Below are positions 48,182 through 59,900 of a stretch of 64,000 bases of DNA, one piece after another (the first letter of the stretch is position 1; the number at the start of each line of letters is the position of its first letter). A program made the position numbers and the translations under genes. The notes beneath the pieces were generated by a model that was given only the letters and a program-made list of their open reading frames with translations, had not been told where the DNA came from and ran no database searches. This stretch comes from Opisthocomus hoazin. Taxonomy: Eukaryota > Chordata > Aves > Opisthocomiformes > Opisthocomidae. Where the stretch lies: the NCBI RefSeq assembly GCF_030867145.1, contig NC_134415.1, positions 8,224,417 to 8,288,416 on the forward strand, in the 5' to 3' direction.

Positions 48182-48361
48182 CCCCGCCACGGCCACCAGC
48201 AGCGGCGGGGCGGCGGCGCTGAAGAGGCGGGCGAGCGGCGCGGCGGGCGGCCCGCCCGGGCAGAGGCTCTCCGCCACCTGCCCCACCGCGTAGCCCTCCG
48301 CCGCGCAGCCTCCCGCCGCCGCCGGGCCCCGCCGCCCCGCGCCCCGCCGCCCGGGCCTCAT
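48182..48361 (-). pseudogene. RBM34: RBM34 exon 1, copy 2 (open)
   Basis: Same 60 codons as copy 1 with one Val to Ala change (GPAAAGG). The donor gtgagt is retained. Confidence 0.9.
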
Positions 48362-48394
48362 GGCAGCCTGAGGGGAGCGGGCACGCGGCGCGTC

Positions 48395-48402
48395 ACTTCC
48401 GG
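48395..48402 (-). promoter_or_regulatory. ETS site upstream of RBM34 copy 2
   Basis: CCGGAAGT on the minus strand at the same distance from the ATG as in copy 1, so the core promoter looks usable. Confidence 0.55.
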
Positions 48403-48531
48403 CGCGCCCGAGCAGCGGCGATGGCGGCCGCCCGGCCTGTGCTGGGGGGAATGGCGTGGTGCGGGGCTTCGTGTGTTCCCCGGGACCGCGGCTCCGCTCC
48501 GTCCTGCCGGGCTGCTCCTGCCCGAAACGAC

Positions 48532-48687
48532 TTCAGGCTGCACCCTAGGATCCCATTGGCCTTCTTGGCAGCCAGGGCACACTGCTGGCTCATGGTCAAC
48601 CTGTCATCCACCAGCACACCCAGGTCCCTCTCCTGTACTGGTCCATTGTGCTGTTCCTCCCCAGGTGCAGGACCCTGCCCTTGCCCT
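48532..48687 (-). mobile_element. CR1 LINE internal fragment (unit 2)
   Basis: Duplicate of 20459-20612, the same short reverse transcriptase-region piece next to the RBM34 promoter. Confidence 0.85.
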
Positions 48688-50334
48688 CCTCACGCAGGGC
48701 CCGCAGGCAGAAGGCATCCTTGTGAAGCAACTCACCTTGAGACAAACCCAGAAAGGGATCGGAAAACGCAAAGAGCACCCACAACGGAATGGTTTCTGCC
48801 ACTTGTTGGTCTGAAATAGATTTGGTGCTCGTGACTGGGCTGGAGGAAGAGGACAGAGCCACAGGCAGTTGAGCAGCCATTGCCTGAGCAGCCTTACAAA
48901 GCTACCGGAGCACCGGAGATCAGCCCAAAGCATCACTGGGGCAGCCCGTTTCCTTCTGGATTGCTTCCTCTGTCCCCGGGATCCGCAGCAGTCTCTTAAA
49001 GCACATCAGGGTTTTCCTGATGAAAAGCCCCGGACGCCGGGCCCTTCCCGGGGCTGCAGCCCAGGGGCAGGAGGAGCGGGAAGCAGCCGTACCTTGGCCC
49101 CCAGCTTCGCTCTGTGGCCAGTGGAGGTACGAGCTGTGGCTCAGCGTGCTGCTGCAGCTACAGGACCCAGCTAGAAGAGACCCTTCCTTAGGTTAATTCC
49201 CAAACAGAGCATTTTCCAACCCAGGACACAGTGCAGCTGATGCATGAAGAAGTCTGATCTGTTACCAGCTCTCTGAAATTAGGCAGCTAATTGGGATTTC
49301 CTTTTAGACCTGCCTGTCCGGAATGTAATTTTAAATGCTAGATGATGTGGTAATAATTAGAAAGGCGTAGAAGATTGCCAGGCACTTAAAGGCTCAAGCA
49401 AATCCGAACCGCTCTTCTGTTGGAACATTTTATGCAGTTTTTGAATTTCCAGCATTAGCAGTTTTGTTGGCAGCAACGTCCAACTGAAGGCAAAACATGT
49501 AATCCAGCTACGGGTAAAGGTAAAGCGTGAGCCTTGACGCATTCACCAGGCGTCCCCCGGCTGCCTTCCGGCTGCCAGGAGAGGTAGGGACCCTCCTCGC
49601 TGGGGTCAGCCCAGGAGAACACATCAACACTCCTTGTACTGGCCTTCACGATCCACCTTCACACAACAGAGCAGTTTTGTGGGTGACAGCTGGGGCAGAA
49701 CAGGCCGAGCCATCACAATACATCAACATCGCATTGCACAAGCGTTCAGCTGGCTGATTTCAGGGACTCGTAACGGCCAGACAAAAGCCATGGAGCCTCG
49801 GGGAACTCTGCCAGAGAGTGAGTTTGAGCCCTGTGGCGACAGGAAAATTTCACGGCATGATGGAAACTACACAGTGACAAGTACGTACAAGCATCGGTGG
49901 AGGCTGTACGTAAAGGCAGCCGGGAGCAGCACAGCCAGCCTTCAAGCCCGGCGTGCTTTCTCTCAGCATGAGCTGACAGTCTGCACTCTCAGCTATTCTC
50001 AACGTGAGACACACAAAACCCATTCCGTCACTCAGCTGAGGTGCAAAGGGTGAAGGACGGGGACCTGGTCTCACTTCGCCTCTCAGGTCGTGGTCCGAGC
50101 AGGCACGCCGCAGTACGGGCGTAGCCCAGCAGCCCCTGCTAGTGGGAAGGTTCCTCAGCTGTAAGCAGGGTGTGCAGGCCAAGCAGGGCACACACGCGCG
50201 TTTGAAGCTGCGTTACAACACGTAACCTGAAGAGCAGCTCGGATTTGACCCACTGGAACGCGGGATAAAATTGCCTGGCTAACAGATGGTCACAGGTGCC
50301 TCCCTGTGTAACCACTAGGACACCTGGAGAGCAC

Positions 50335-51392
50335 CACAGAATCACAGAGTGGTTGGGGTTGGAAGGGACCTCTGTGGGTCACCCAGTCCAACTCCCCTAA
50401 CGAAGCAGGGTCACCCAGAGCAGGCTACACAGGACCGCGTCCAGGTGGCTCTTGAATATCTCCAGAGAAGGAGACTCCACAGCCTCCCTGGGCAGCCTGG
50501 CCCAGGGCTCCATCACCCTCAGAGGGAAGAAGTTCTTCCTCATGTTCAGCTGGAACTTCCTCTGCTTCAGTTTGTGCCCATTGCCCCTTGTGCTGTCGCT
50601 GGGCACCACTGAAAAGAGTTTGGCCCCATCCTCCTGACACCCACCCTTCAGATATTTGTAAGCGTTTATAAGGTCCCCTCTCAGCCTTCTCTAGGCTGAA
50701 CAAGCCCAGCTCCCTCAGCCTCTCCTCATAGGAGAGATGTTCCAGTCCCCTCATCATCCTTGTAGCCCTCCGCTGGACTCTCTCCAGTAGCTCCTCATCT
50801 TTCTTGAACTGGGGAGCCCAGAACTGGACACAGGACTCCAGATGGGGCCTCACTAGTGCAGAGTAGAGGGGAAGGAGAATCTCCCTCGCCCTGCTGCCCA
50901 CACTCCTCCTAATGCATCCCAGGATCCCATTGGCCTTCTTGGCAGCCAGGGCACACTGCTGGCTCATGGTTAACCTGTCATCCACCAGGACACCCAGGTC
51001 CCTCTCCGCAGAGCTGCTCTCCAGCAGGTCAGCCCCAAGCCTGTACTGGTGCATGGGCTTGTTCCTCCCCAGGTGCAGGACCCTGCACTTGCCCTTGTTG
51101 AACCTCATCAGGTTCCTCTCTGCCCAACTCTCCAGCCTGTCCAGGTCTCGCTGAATGGCAGCACAGCCTTCTGGTGTATCCACCACTCCTCCCAGTTTGG
51201 TGTCATCAGCAAACTTGCTGAGGGTACATTCTAACTCTTCATCCAGGTCGTTGATGTAGAAGTTGAAACAAGACTGGGCCCAGTACTGACCCCAGGGGGA
51301 CACCACTAGTTACCGGCTTCCAACTAGACTCAGCGCCGCTGATGACAGCCCTCTGAGCTCTGCCATTTAGCCAGCTCTCAATCCACCATGTA
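50335..51392 (-). mobile_element. CR1 LINE with partial reverse transcriptase (unit 2)
   Basis: Duplicate of 22258-23315. Here the minus-strand frame is open for 293 codons (50425-51306), including [29 protein letters not shown] and [13 protein letters not shown]. It still lacks the 5' part of ORF2 and all of ORF1, so it is an inactive 5'-truncated LINE. Confidence 0.93.
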
Positions 51393-52384
51393 CAGACACA
51401 CTTCACAGAAGAGGTGCAATAAAACCCACACAGAACAGATCTTTGACTAGTCATTAAACTGCAGGAGAAGTACAACAAAAATTAAAAAACGTCTGTATTA
51501 ACAGCGAAAGTCCTATGTATGCAAAAACTCAGCTTGGGAGTGAGGAGGTGACTGATGACCCCGGTGTCAAACAACTGAACAAACAAATCCTCTCACTGAA
51601 CACGAGAGTCAACAATTGTCACATCAAAGCAAAAACGCTGGCACTAAAACTGGGAGCTGATCAAGAACCAGTAGCAAGTGGAGGGCTGAATTTGCTCTTG
51701 CTTGCCCAGATGTATCTCCCAGTTAAATCCGTACCAGTTACGCCTACTGAGGCTGAAAGGCAGAATCAAACTATTGCAACTCTGATTCTGCTGAACTTCA
51801 ACACATGTAAATATCCTTTGAGTGGCCCCACTGGAATTATTAAAATTTCTCCTGTCAGTCTCAGATCAGTGGTAATTAACAACTCAAGTCAATGTTTCCA
51901 AAGCTTAGCATCGTTTGCTAGTTACCAGTCTCGTCCGTGGTCTATCATTTTGCAGGTATAGGAGTGTTTTAGTCAACTGAACTACAGCCAGACATGATGT
52001 AAACAGGTAACACTGAAAGTTTTATTCCATCTCACTTCCGCTGAGTCCGAACTTGAGGCAGTCGGTATTAGAAGTCAGCAAGTATCTTCGGGAGCTTGCT
52101 TTTGCATTTTCAAACTATCTGAATTAACGCGAATCAAAATTCATCTCCTTTTTCTCAACCGGCGCCGCCCTGAAGATCTGAACCGGCCAACTTTTCCCCT
52201 TCTGCTGAAAAAGAGGATGAATTAGAGTTAATCACCAAGAGGAAAATCAGGCCAGCGTACCTGCTCTAGCTCATCTTTATATGCCTACTGCACCGTACCA
52301 AAGAGCGTTTGCTAAACTGATTCTGCAGCTTGACGTCATTTTAATGAACACGCTATGGTTGCTTAATTAAACTGTTAGAAACAA

Positions 52385-53863
52385 AATCAGGGATTCACAA
52401 ACTATGGCATTTTATTTCAGAGGCCTTTGCTTACATTTGTACAATATATTACATAATTCTCCATTTTCTGCAGAACCTAATATATATTTTATAGCTTTTT
52501 TCTACAAGCTTTTCCTTCAATGTTTGTCAACAAATTTTTACAGTCCTGTACAATTCTGAATACTTTGAAACCATTTTCAATAAAATCAGTTAACCTTAAG
52601 CACACACTACGAAGACTGAAAATGCTTTTCTTAGAAAAGTCAAATGTAAAGGATTCTGACACTCTAGCATCTACAAACAAAATGCTTTGAATTCTTACAT
52701 GTTGTATTGCCAGAAAACAAAGAAAAACATGCCAGCCCCTATTTCCCCAGGCAAAACAAGTACACAGAACTACAATTAAAACAGCTGGAAGTTGGTTTTG
52801 GAATTTGTACAAGGCATTTAAAAAATTAAATGTCTACCACTCAGCTAGCTATTTATTTTAAAAACAACTACCCTTTTGTGGCAGCCACAAATTATAACCT
52901 CACACCTTAGTCCATCTTGAAGTCCCCTCTTTGAAGCTCGTAATAAAATAAGCATTACAAATGAAATATTTGTTGCTTTAAGGGAAAAGAAACATTTACA
53001 AGAAAACACAAAAATATAACTGTTATAATCCATTATGAATAAATATACACTTTAAACTGGCTAAATACAATCTTTATACATTAAGATTTAATACAGTTTG
53101 TTAGCCATTTTCTTTTTCATAATGTATTTTATCAAAATTAAAAAAAAATACTGTTTTATAGAAAAATGGCAAAGTACAGTAGTTTCATTCCAATTAATGG
53201 GTTCTTTAAACCCAGAGTAACCTATTTAAGCCTAATTCAAACCTGTAAACATTAGTCAGTCGTCTTTTGTTTTTTTAAAGGAATCCTCGTATTTGGTTAT
53301 CAGGACTGATGTCAAACATCCCACTAACTGCAGGTTTTGAATTGAATACATGTGCTTGACGTATACAATTAAAGCCACTATGAGGTGACTTAGCAGTTAA
53401 AAAACAATTAGCTTGTACAAATGAAAATAGGTTCAATATTTGTCATAAATAAATGGAAAAATATCAAATGTTCCAGCTTTAACAAAATACCAGGGAATAC
53501 AGTAAGCCCTACCACATGTATTTCGACCAGCCCAACAACCACACGCTTATCGTGCTGTCCCCGCAGCAGGGAGCAGCCTCCGTTTGCCACAGTGGAAGGC
53601 CTCCGAGTCACCAGACTTACAATTCCCAGACAAGTTGGAAACAATTATTGCTTGAGGAAAAGCAGTTTGTTGTACTTTTTCTTCATAAAAGTGCACTTAA
53701 GTGCAAAGTTAGCTTGTCAAGAAACAACTTTAAATACAAAATAGTGCTTGTCTGAATTTTGTGCCACTGTGCAGTATAAAAATGAAAGAAAAAAAAGAAA
53801 AGAAAAAACAAAGAGTGGCCCTCAGCAGCCATTAAGTGCAAAGTGCTTTGGCAAGTCCTGCTG
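52385..53863 (-). other. ARID4B: ARID4B 3'UTR, copy 2
   Basis: Collinear with 24309-25790 and very similar; the AATAAA at 52411-52416 is retained. Confidence 0.6.
52411..52416 (-). terminator. Candidate ARID4B polyadenylation signal (copy 2)
   Basis: AATAAA on the minus strand, equivalent to 24334-24339. If used, an ARID4B transcript from beyond the window would end here, before RBM34 copy 2. Confidence 0.5.
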
Positions 53864-53994
53864 TCACCTGCACTCAGCTGACACTCCGTTCTGTGATGAA
53901 CTTGACATAGATGGTTCTGCTGAAGTTAACATAACGGCAGCCGTAATGGAACTAGAGGAGTGTGAGGAGGAGGAAGATGATGTAGCAGCAGCAC
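53864..53994 (-). CDS. ARID4B: ARID4B last coding exon (copy 2, diverged)
   Basis: Same length and same stop as copy 1. Five substitutions, all changing amino acids: AAAT, SSHSS, TSAEPS and VSAECR. No silent change was seen. Confidence 0.9.
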
Positions 53995-56900
53995 CTGCAC
54001 AGGAAAAGGAAAACACAGGCTATAAAAATTTGCAATTTAAGCAACAAAAATGTCTTCCCATTCAACAACAAGCACCGGTATATAGTGGCTCCAGCAACTA
54101 ACGCCCAGCAATTCAGAAGAAAAAGCCTCCCTTGCCTGGTTTTTGTGGGAAACCCCCCGAGCGACAGCTTTGGCCGTGCCCCTCGCAGCCTGGCTCATGG
54201 CCGGCCAGGGACGCAGAGCTCAGCCCTGAGCCCCGAGCGGAGCCACCCGCTCCCTGTCCGTCCTGGGGGAATCGGCGCAGGGAGGGCCTCGTCCCAGCAC
54301 CGAGCCCGCACACCCACCCCGCTCCGGCAACCAAGCGGCAACCGCAGCCCCCGTCTGAGGGCTGCAGCCATCAAGTCTTCTTCCAAGCGGCATTTCAGTC
54401 TTTCTTCTGGTACTCAGAGAACTCTTAAATGTGCACATAAGCCAGACATGGAAGAAAATAATCTTTTTAATGCTGCTAGAAGCAGGCACACTAGAACATT
54501 CCCCACAGCAACAGGTAAAGCAGCTTCAGGGAAAGCAGAGATCCAGCTGATGGTCTGCTTAAACTGATAAAATACATCACTTCTCCTAAGGGGAAAGCAC
54601 TAAGTAGACACACAAGCAATACTACAGTAAATTATCGTGTAGCTTGAAGAAAAGCTCTAAGTTATTAATAACCTTAGATACTTTGTTCACTGCTTAGAAA
54701 GGTTTATTTGTCTGTATATTTTTTCTGTATGAAGTAGTTCTGCCTAAACAAAACTAAATGGATCGCACGCTGTTTTAATGTTTTTCCCCTTACGCAGTCA
54801 CTGGATATCTGAACTGTACCTTCTAAAGATCATCAAAGAACTGCATACAGTGTGTTTTTTTAAAAAACAAACAAAACCAGACTCCTAATGGCACACTTCT
54901 CCCTAAAAATTATCCAATTCTTGTTAACGGGACATGCAAATTAGCCCTCCAAAAGCAGAATTCAGTTCCCAGCACTTACTTTCCCGCTCTTTTTTCTTTA
55001 AGAGCTTTCTTCTTCGGTCAATGGAAGCCACCTCAGATTTCAAGGACAGGTAACGTTTCCTGATTTCCTGCAGTTTTTCTTGGAGAACTGTTATGCGCTC
55101 AGCGCTAGTCAAATTTTCCAAGTCAGCTGCAAGTTAAACGATCTCTGTTAATTGCTGTATCGCATTATTGTATCTGAATTTCAGTGAAGTGGGAAGTACT
55201 CAAATCTTAGTGATGTGCTTCCAGGTGGCAGACAGCAAAGCCACGGAACACAGCAACAGCAGCTGCTGTTTGTTACCACAAACCTTGTTGTTTTTTATTA
55301 TTTTTTAAAATATACCACCATAGATACACTTTTTTTTTTTTCTTTAAAAGGAGTCAGAGAGGAAGAAAATGCATGCAGTCCCCTCCCTATAGGAAGGAAA
55401 AGAAAAACAAGTAAAATTAAGACAACTGATGAAAACACAGAGGCCAGAACTAGCTTTGAGCCTGTTGCTCCCAGTCCTTGCTAGAGCTGGGTTTGGCCTG
55501 ACACACCAGGAAGGTCGGTCCTGCCCGACTTGTCTCAGCTGTTACAAAACAAGCAGGTTACAACAGGAACCGAATAGCTGTGAGGCGGTTCTGATCGGGT
55601 CCATGGCGTACGGGCCGTAAGGTGTAACTACACGGGACCTCCTCGCTGGTATCCCACGCGGGGCCGTAAGGTGTAACTACACGGGACCTCCTCGCTGGTA
55701 TCCCACGCGGGGCCGTAAGGTGTAACTACATGGGACCTCCTCGCTGGTATCCCACGCGGGGATGTCGACGGACACGGCCAGCTCAGGAGCTGCCCTTCTG
55801 GCTGCTTCCAGTGGGGGGGAGGTCTCCAGGAGCTCCCAGCAGCATGAACTACCTCAGCTCAGCCCCTTGGCCACAGGTAAGCCACACTGGAGACACTCCA
55901 TCTGAAGATACTGAACAATCATTTAAACTACTGTGGGGCACGGGATGTGCTTCATCAACCTGTAACCAAGGTAGCACCAAAGGACCAAAAGCCACACCTG
56001 TATCAGGCTGTGGGAAGATGAGGAAAGCTCAGAGATGCTGCAAGTGTCCCAGACCTCTGCAACAGCAGGAGGTGTGTGAAACAGCATTCCAAAGCCCAAC
56101 TTCCGCCAAGCAGATTTAGCACGTGCAACGTAGCCGAGGTAGAAAGAAAAGACAGAGCAAAAGCTCTTTGAATGTGTCGCACAGGAAATCTGCCCAACGA
56201 ATCTCAGCTGGCCAGTAAGTGACAGTAAAGACCTATTACCTTCCACAGTCCTCAAGAGCAGCAGAACATAACTGGACTGCGAAGAACTACTAGGAGAAAA
56301 ATAGTTTTAAAGTAGAGTAACACTGAGATTTAAGGCTGGAGAAAAAAAAATGCAGGGTCAGATTCTCTCACCGCAGAACAGCTGGCTAAGTGGAGAACTC
56401 CCTGGGCATGACAGAAGTGCTGCTGGCAAAAAAAATTTAAAATTCAGTTGCTGTGTTTCCAGTGTGCTGTGCCAGCTCTTTCCTGTTCCCACTGTAGGTG
56501 AAGAACAGCAGCCTTCACACAGCCTGGGACAGAGCGCAGAAAAGCGCAGAGCGTAATGTTCTGAGAACTTCAGAGGCTTGCCAGACACTGAGGTCACCTA
56601 TGAATACTGAACGAGATACTACGGATTACTTGAAGAAATAATTTAAATCAGTCACACCACAGGTTCGATTTGACCTCTAAAAGCAAAGAGAAAGCAACTC
56701 ATGCGATGCTATGCATCCACAGTTGGTACTAAGGACAATTTATTGCTGACTAGACAATTAAATACCCAGACGCTCTAAGAGAGAGGGCTAAAAATAGCAA
56801 GGTTTTGTTTTTAAATAATACTTTTCAATTGTTTGCTTATTGTTATATTAAGGAAGGAGGCTTCAACCACCTAATATTTTATCTTGTTTCTTTTCTCCCC

Positions 56901-59900
56901 ACTCCCAGTAACGCTGCAATAGCACACACACACACAGAGGCAATTAAGAAGCTGCATTAATAAACTACTGAACCATTTTTCAGGTAGACAAATGCACGAT
57001 CCCTTCAACACTGCTCACCCCTAGCTATGCGGCTGCCTGTGGCCCAGTGACACAAACGCTGAAAGTTCTTATCGCTAGCAACAGTAAATATGTCGTCATC
57101 AAATCAATCAGGTAAGTGTCTGAACAGTAACTAGAGAATAAGGAGTAAACCAGCAAGAAAATATCAACACAAGCAGCGCACAGAGTTGGTAACGCTCACG
57201 CCAGAGTAACAGCTCTGCACAGGATGGCAAGAACAGCAAGGCAGCACAGGGGCCGTATTGAAAAACAGTATTGGAAGAGTGCAATAGCGGCAGTTTCCTG
57301 CACTGCAATTGCAAAAACAACAAAAAAAAAAAAACAAATCAGGATTTATCACAAATTTAAGGAAACTGAGGACAAACTCATTTTAGGGAAAAAAAATGAA
57401 ACACACAGAATTCAAAAAGCCTTCTTGTACTATACCGCAAGACCGCACTGGGCGTGTTTTGAAGAAAATACTCACACATTTGAAAACTCCATTTGTAAAC
57501 TTTGGGCAGACGATTCTTCTGTTCTTTGAGATCAGACTCCTTCTCTCCATTTTTCCCACATTTTCCTGGGGATTGTGTTCTTGCGAGTGATTTGCTCTGG
57601 TGAGATTTCACGCCAGCAGAAACAGATTTTGCTGACTGAGACTTGGCCACACTTTCACCAGCAGATAGTTCGTGACTGTCACTGCTGTTTGCTGAAGAAG
57701 CAAGAAGACAGAGTGTTACCAAACAAAGCAACCCTCCTGCCCAAAGCTTATCAGAAGCTACCCCTGTGCGGATTTTCATGTCACAAGAATTTATTTGACC
57801 AAAATCCTTTTACTTTCAAATGATACAGTCCACCCTGGTATAGCAGCTTAGCTCTTTGCACCACTAGCACCAGAAGACAGGACCACAAAACAGGTCGGCA
57901 GCGGGGCCCCGCTGTTCCCACATGCTGCGAAAGGGGAACCCTGCACTGGGAACCCCGTCCCGCCAGCTGCTGCGCAGGCAGGTTCACAGCTATTGCGTGG
58001 GCCTGTGGGAACCACACAGAGCGCGAGGGAGGAGGAAAGCAGCGGACTGTGGCTCCACAACCCACCCTGCACACTGACGAGCACACCGCTGGCAGCGTGG
58101 GTGCAAAGGCAAGGGGCTGGGGTAGGGACACGCTGCTACTAAGGAGATTCTTGAAGACAACCCAGTTGCTCAAGGTCCGTATAGGGACGGTACACTCTGC
58201 TCTCTGAACGGTTCAAAGCCAGCACCACGCTTGTTGCTTTAGAACCATATCCATAAACAAGTTGCCTACATTAGAAAATAAGGCAAAGAGGCAGTCCACC
58301 TGTCGCTGTAGGTGCAAAAATTGTCCATATATTTCTGCTTATGGGGCTACACTTTTTCCAATACAGTTAGCAAGACTGATTGTTACGTCTTATCTCCTGT
58401 TTATCTTTTTTTAATATTAATTTCTAACCCAGTATTCAATACATACAAACCTCTATCCTGTTTCAGAGGTACTAGTTACAGACAAGCTTCTCCCTGTACT
58501 CCTAAGACATGTGTAGCAGGAATGAGAGTAGACGATTGGCTGCCTTCTTAGCCTTATGTCACCTGTACTTATTTTAGGTGTTCTGTGCTAAATTGACTAG
58601 CAATAATTTGAGTGACACCATCTACAAAAATCCTCAGACATGATGATCACATTCTTTAATTTCAGAAAAACATCTTCAGCTGACCCAAACCAGAAGAACT
58701 TCATCTCACGCTGAAATAACTTTAACTATAAAGCAACAGGCTGAACTGAACACAGTTCTCTAATCAAACCACTCAAAGGAAAGTAACGAAATAATCTGTC
58801 TGAAAGACATGATTAGTAAGTAATGAGTGAAAGGACAAAGCCTGTTTAGCACTACAAAAATAAAACTCGGGTGGAAGCTGGGGCAAGAGAAGTCTAGTCA
58901 AGCACTGCAATAAAATGCCTAGAGAAGCTGCGGAATCTCCATCATTAGAGTTGTTTTTAAAAACATGGTCAATTAGTATTTATCAAGAGACACTTATGCC
59001 TCAGTTGTACCTGCCCTAGGCATCGACAAAACGAACCCTGCAAGGCCCTTCTGGTTCTGGTCTTTATGATCTGCTGATCTGCACTGGAGAAACCCAACAC
59101 CAGGATCCACGTGGTATGAAAGAGCTCGGCTGGCTGCAGAGCTGCCCTTGTCTGCTGGCTTAAACCAAAGGCACGAGCTGAAGCTGCTACAAAAGTAGCT
59201 TTAATTGGTGTACCTGAATTTTGCAAAAAGCATTTTTTGCTCACAACTGACTCCACATTTTACCTGTTCATTGCCCTTATTACATATGGCAGTGGCCCAA
59301 AGTCTAACAAAAAAGAGCACATACACACCAAGGACCGTACGCGGTACAAGAAACAATTCTAGCTTTGAAGTGCTTGCGTCCTGACAAAAACAGGTTGAGA
59401 AAAAGGGATAAATTCAGCAAGTGAAAGGGAACAAGGGCAAGGCTAAAAATGGTGTATTAGTTCTGCAAATTCGGTTTGTTACTTTAATTCTTGAGGTGAG
59501 GGAAGGAATAAGGATTATGGAAGGAGATTAGTGAAATGGAATGAAAAAGGAGGAGAGAGGAGATCAATGAACACGAAGGAGTGGTGGGGTGAAAGCAAAT
59601 ACCAGACCAGAAAGTACAGACTTTTAGTAAAAGCTGTTAAAAGGAAGAAAAATAGGCAGGGCCGAGGAAGAGAGAGGAGAAAAGGCATAGCATATGCTTC
59701 CTATCCTTGCTTTGACTGCGTTATTTTACAGCTATCCTCCCGGTTTCACTCTCCAGCTGACTGTTCCCTGGTATTTTTTATTACCAGTGAGATGAGGCAG
59801 AAACTGATCTTGCTGTCTCCTGAACACGTGTGCATATGTCTCTCTAACACACCTCTGCTTTTATTAAGCTTCTCTTCCCCAGTACTGTGGTTTCTATTCC

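Larger units (their letters stand above)
44758..48361 (-). pseudogene. RBM34: RBM34 copy 2, 3'-truncated pseudogene with promoter
   Basis: Duplicate of RBM34 exons 1-8: 48182-48361, 47961-48102, 46346-46565, 45711-45754, 45145-45228, 44900-44963 and 44758-44800. Exon 4 is gone in a 612-bp deletion. Exons 9-10 (RNP1 of RRM2 and the basic tail) were never included. Exon 2 lost its acceptor (AG became AT at 48103) and one T of a TTTT run (47984-47986), which shifts the frame into a stop. Exon 3 has an in-frame TAA at 46499-46501 and several amino-acid changes, including Leu to Pro. Exons 5-8 are almost unchanged. CpG promoter and ETS site remain, so it may be transcribed, but it cannot make a two-RRM protein. 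Transcription would run into ARID4B copy 1 on the same strand. Confidence 0.9.
48120..48545. promoter_or_regulatory. RBM34: CpG promoter of RBM34 copy 2
   Basis: Retains exon 1, the ETS core (48395-48402) and upstream GC-rich DNA. It has lost 186 bp of the intron 1 side of the island, and the GGGA run is shortened to about three units. Confidence 0.7.
48362..52385. other. Intergenic DNA between RBM34 copy 2 and ARID4B copy 2
   Basis: Collinear with 20287-24309. It contains the CR1 pieces at 48532-48687 and 50335-51392 and no recognised gene. Confidence 0.6.
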
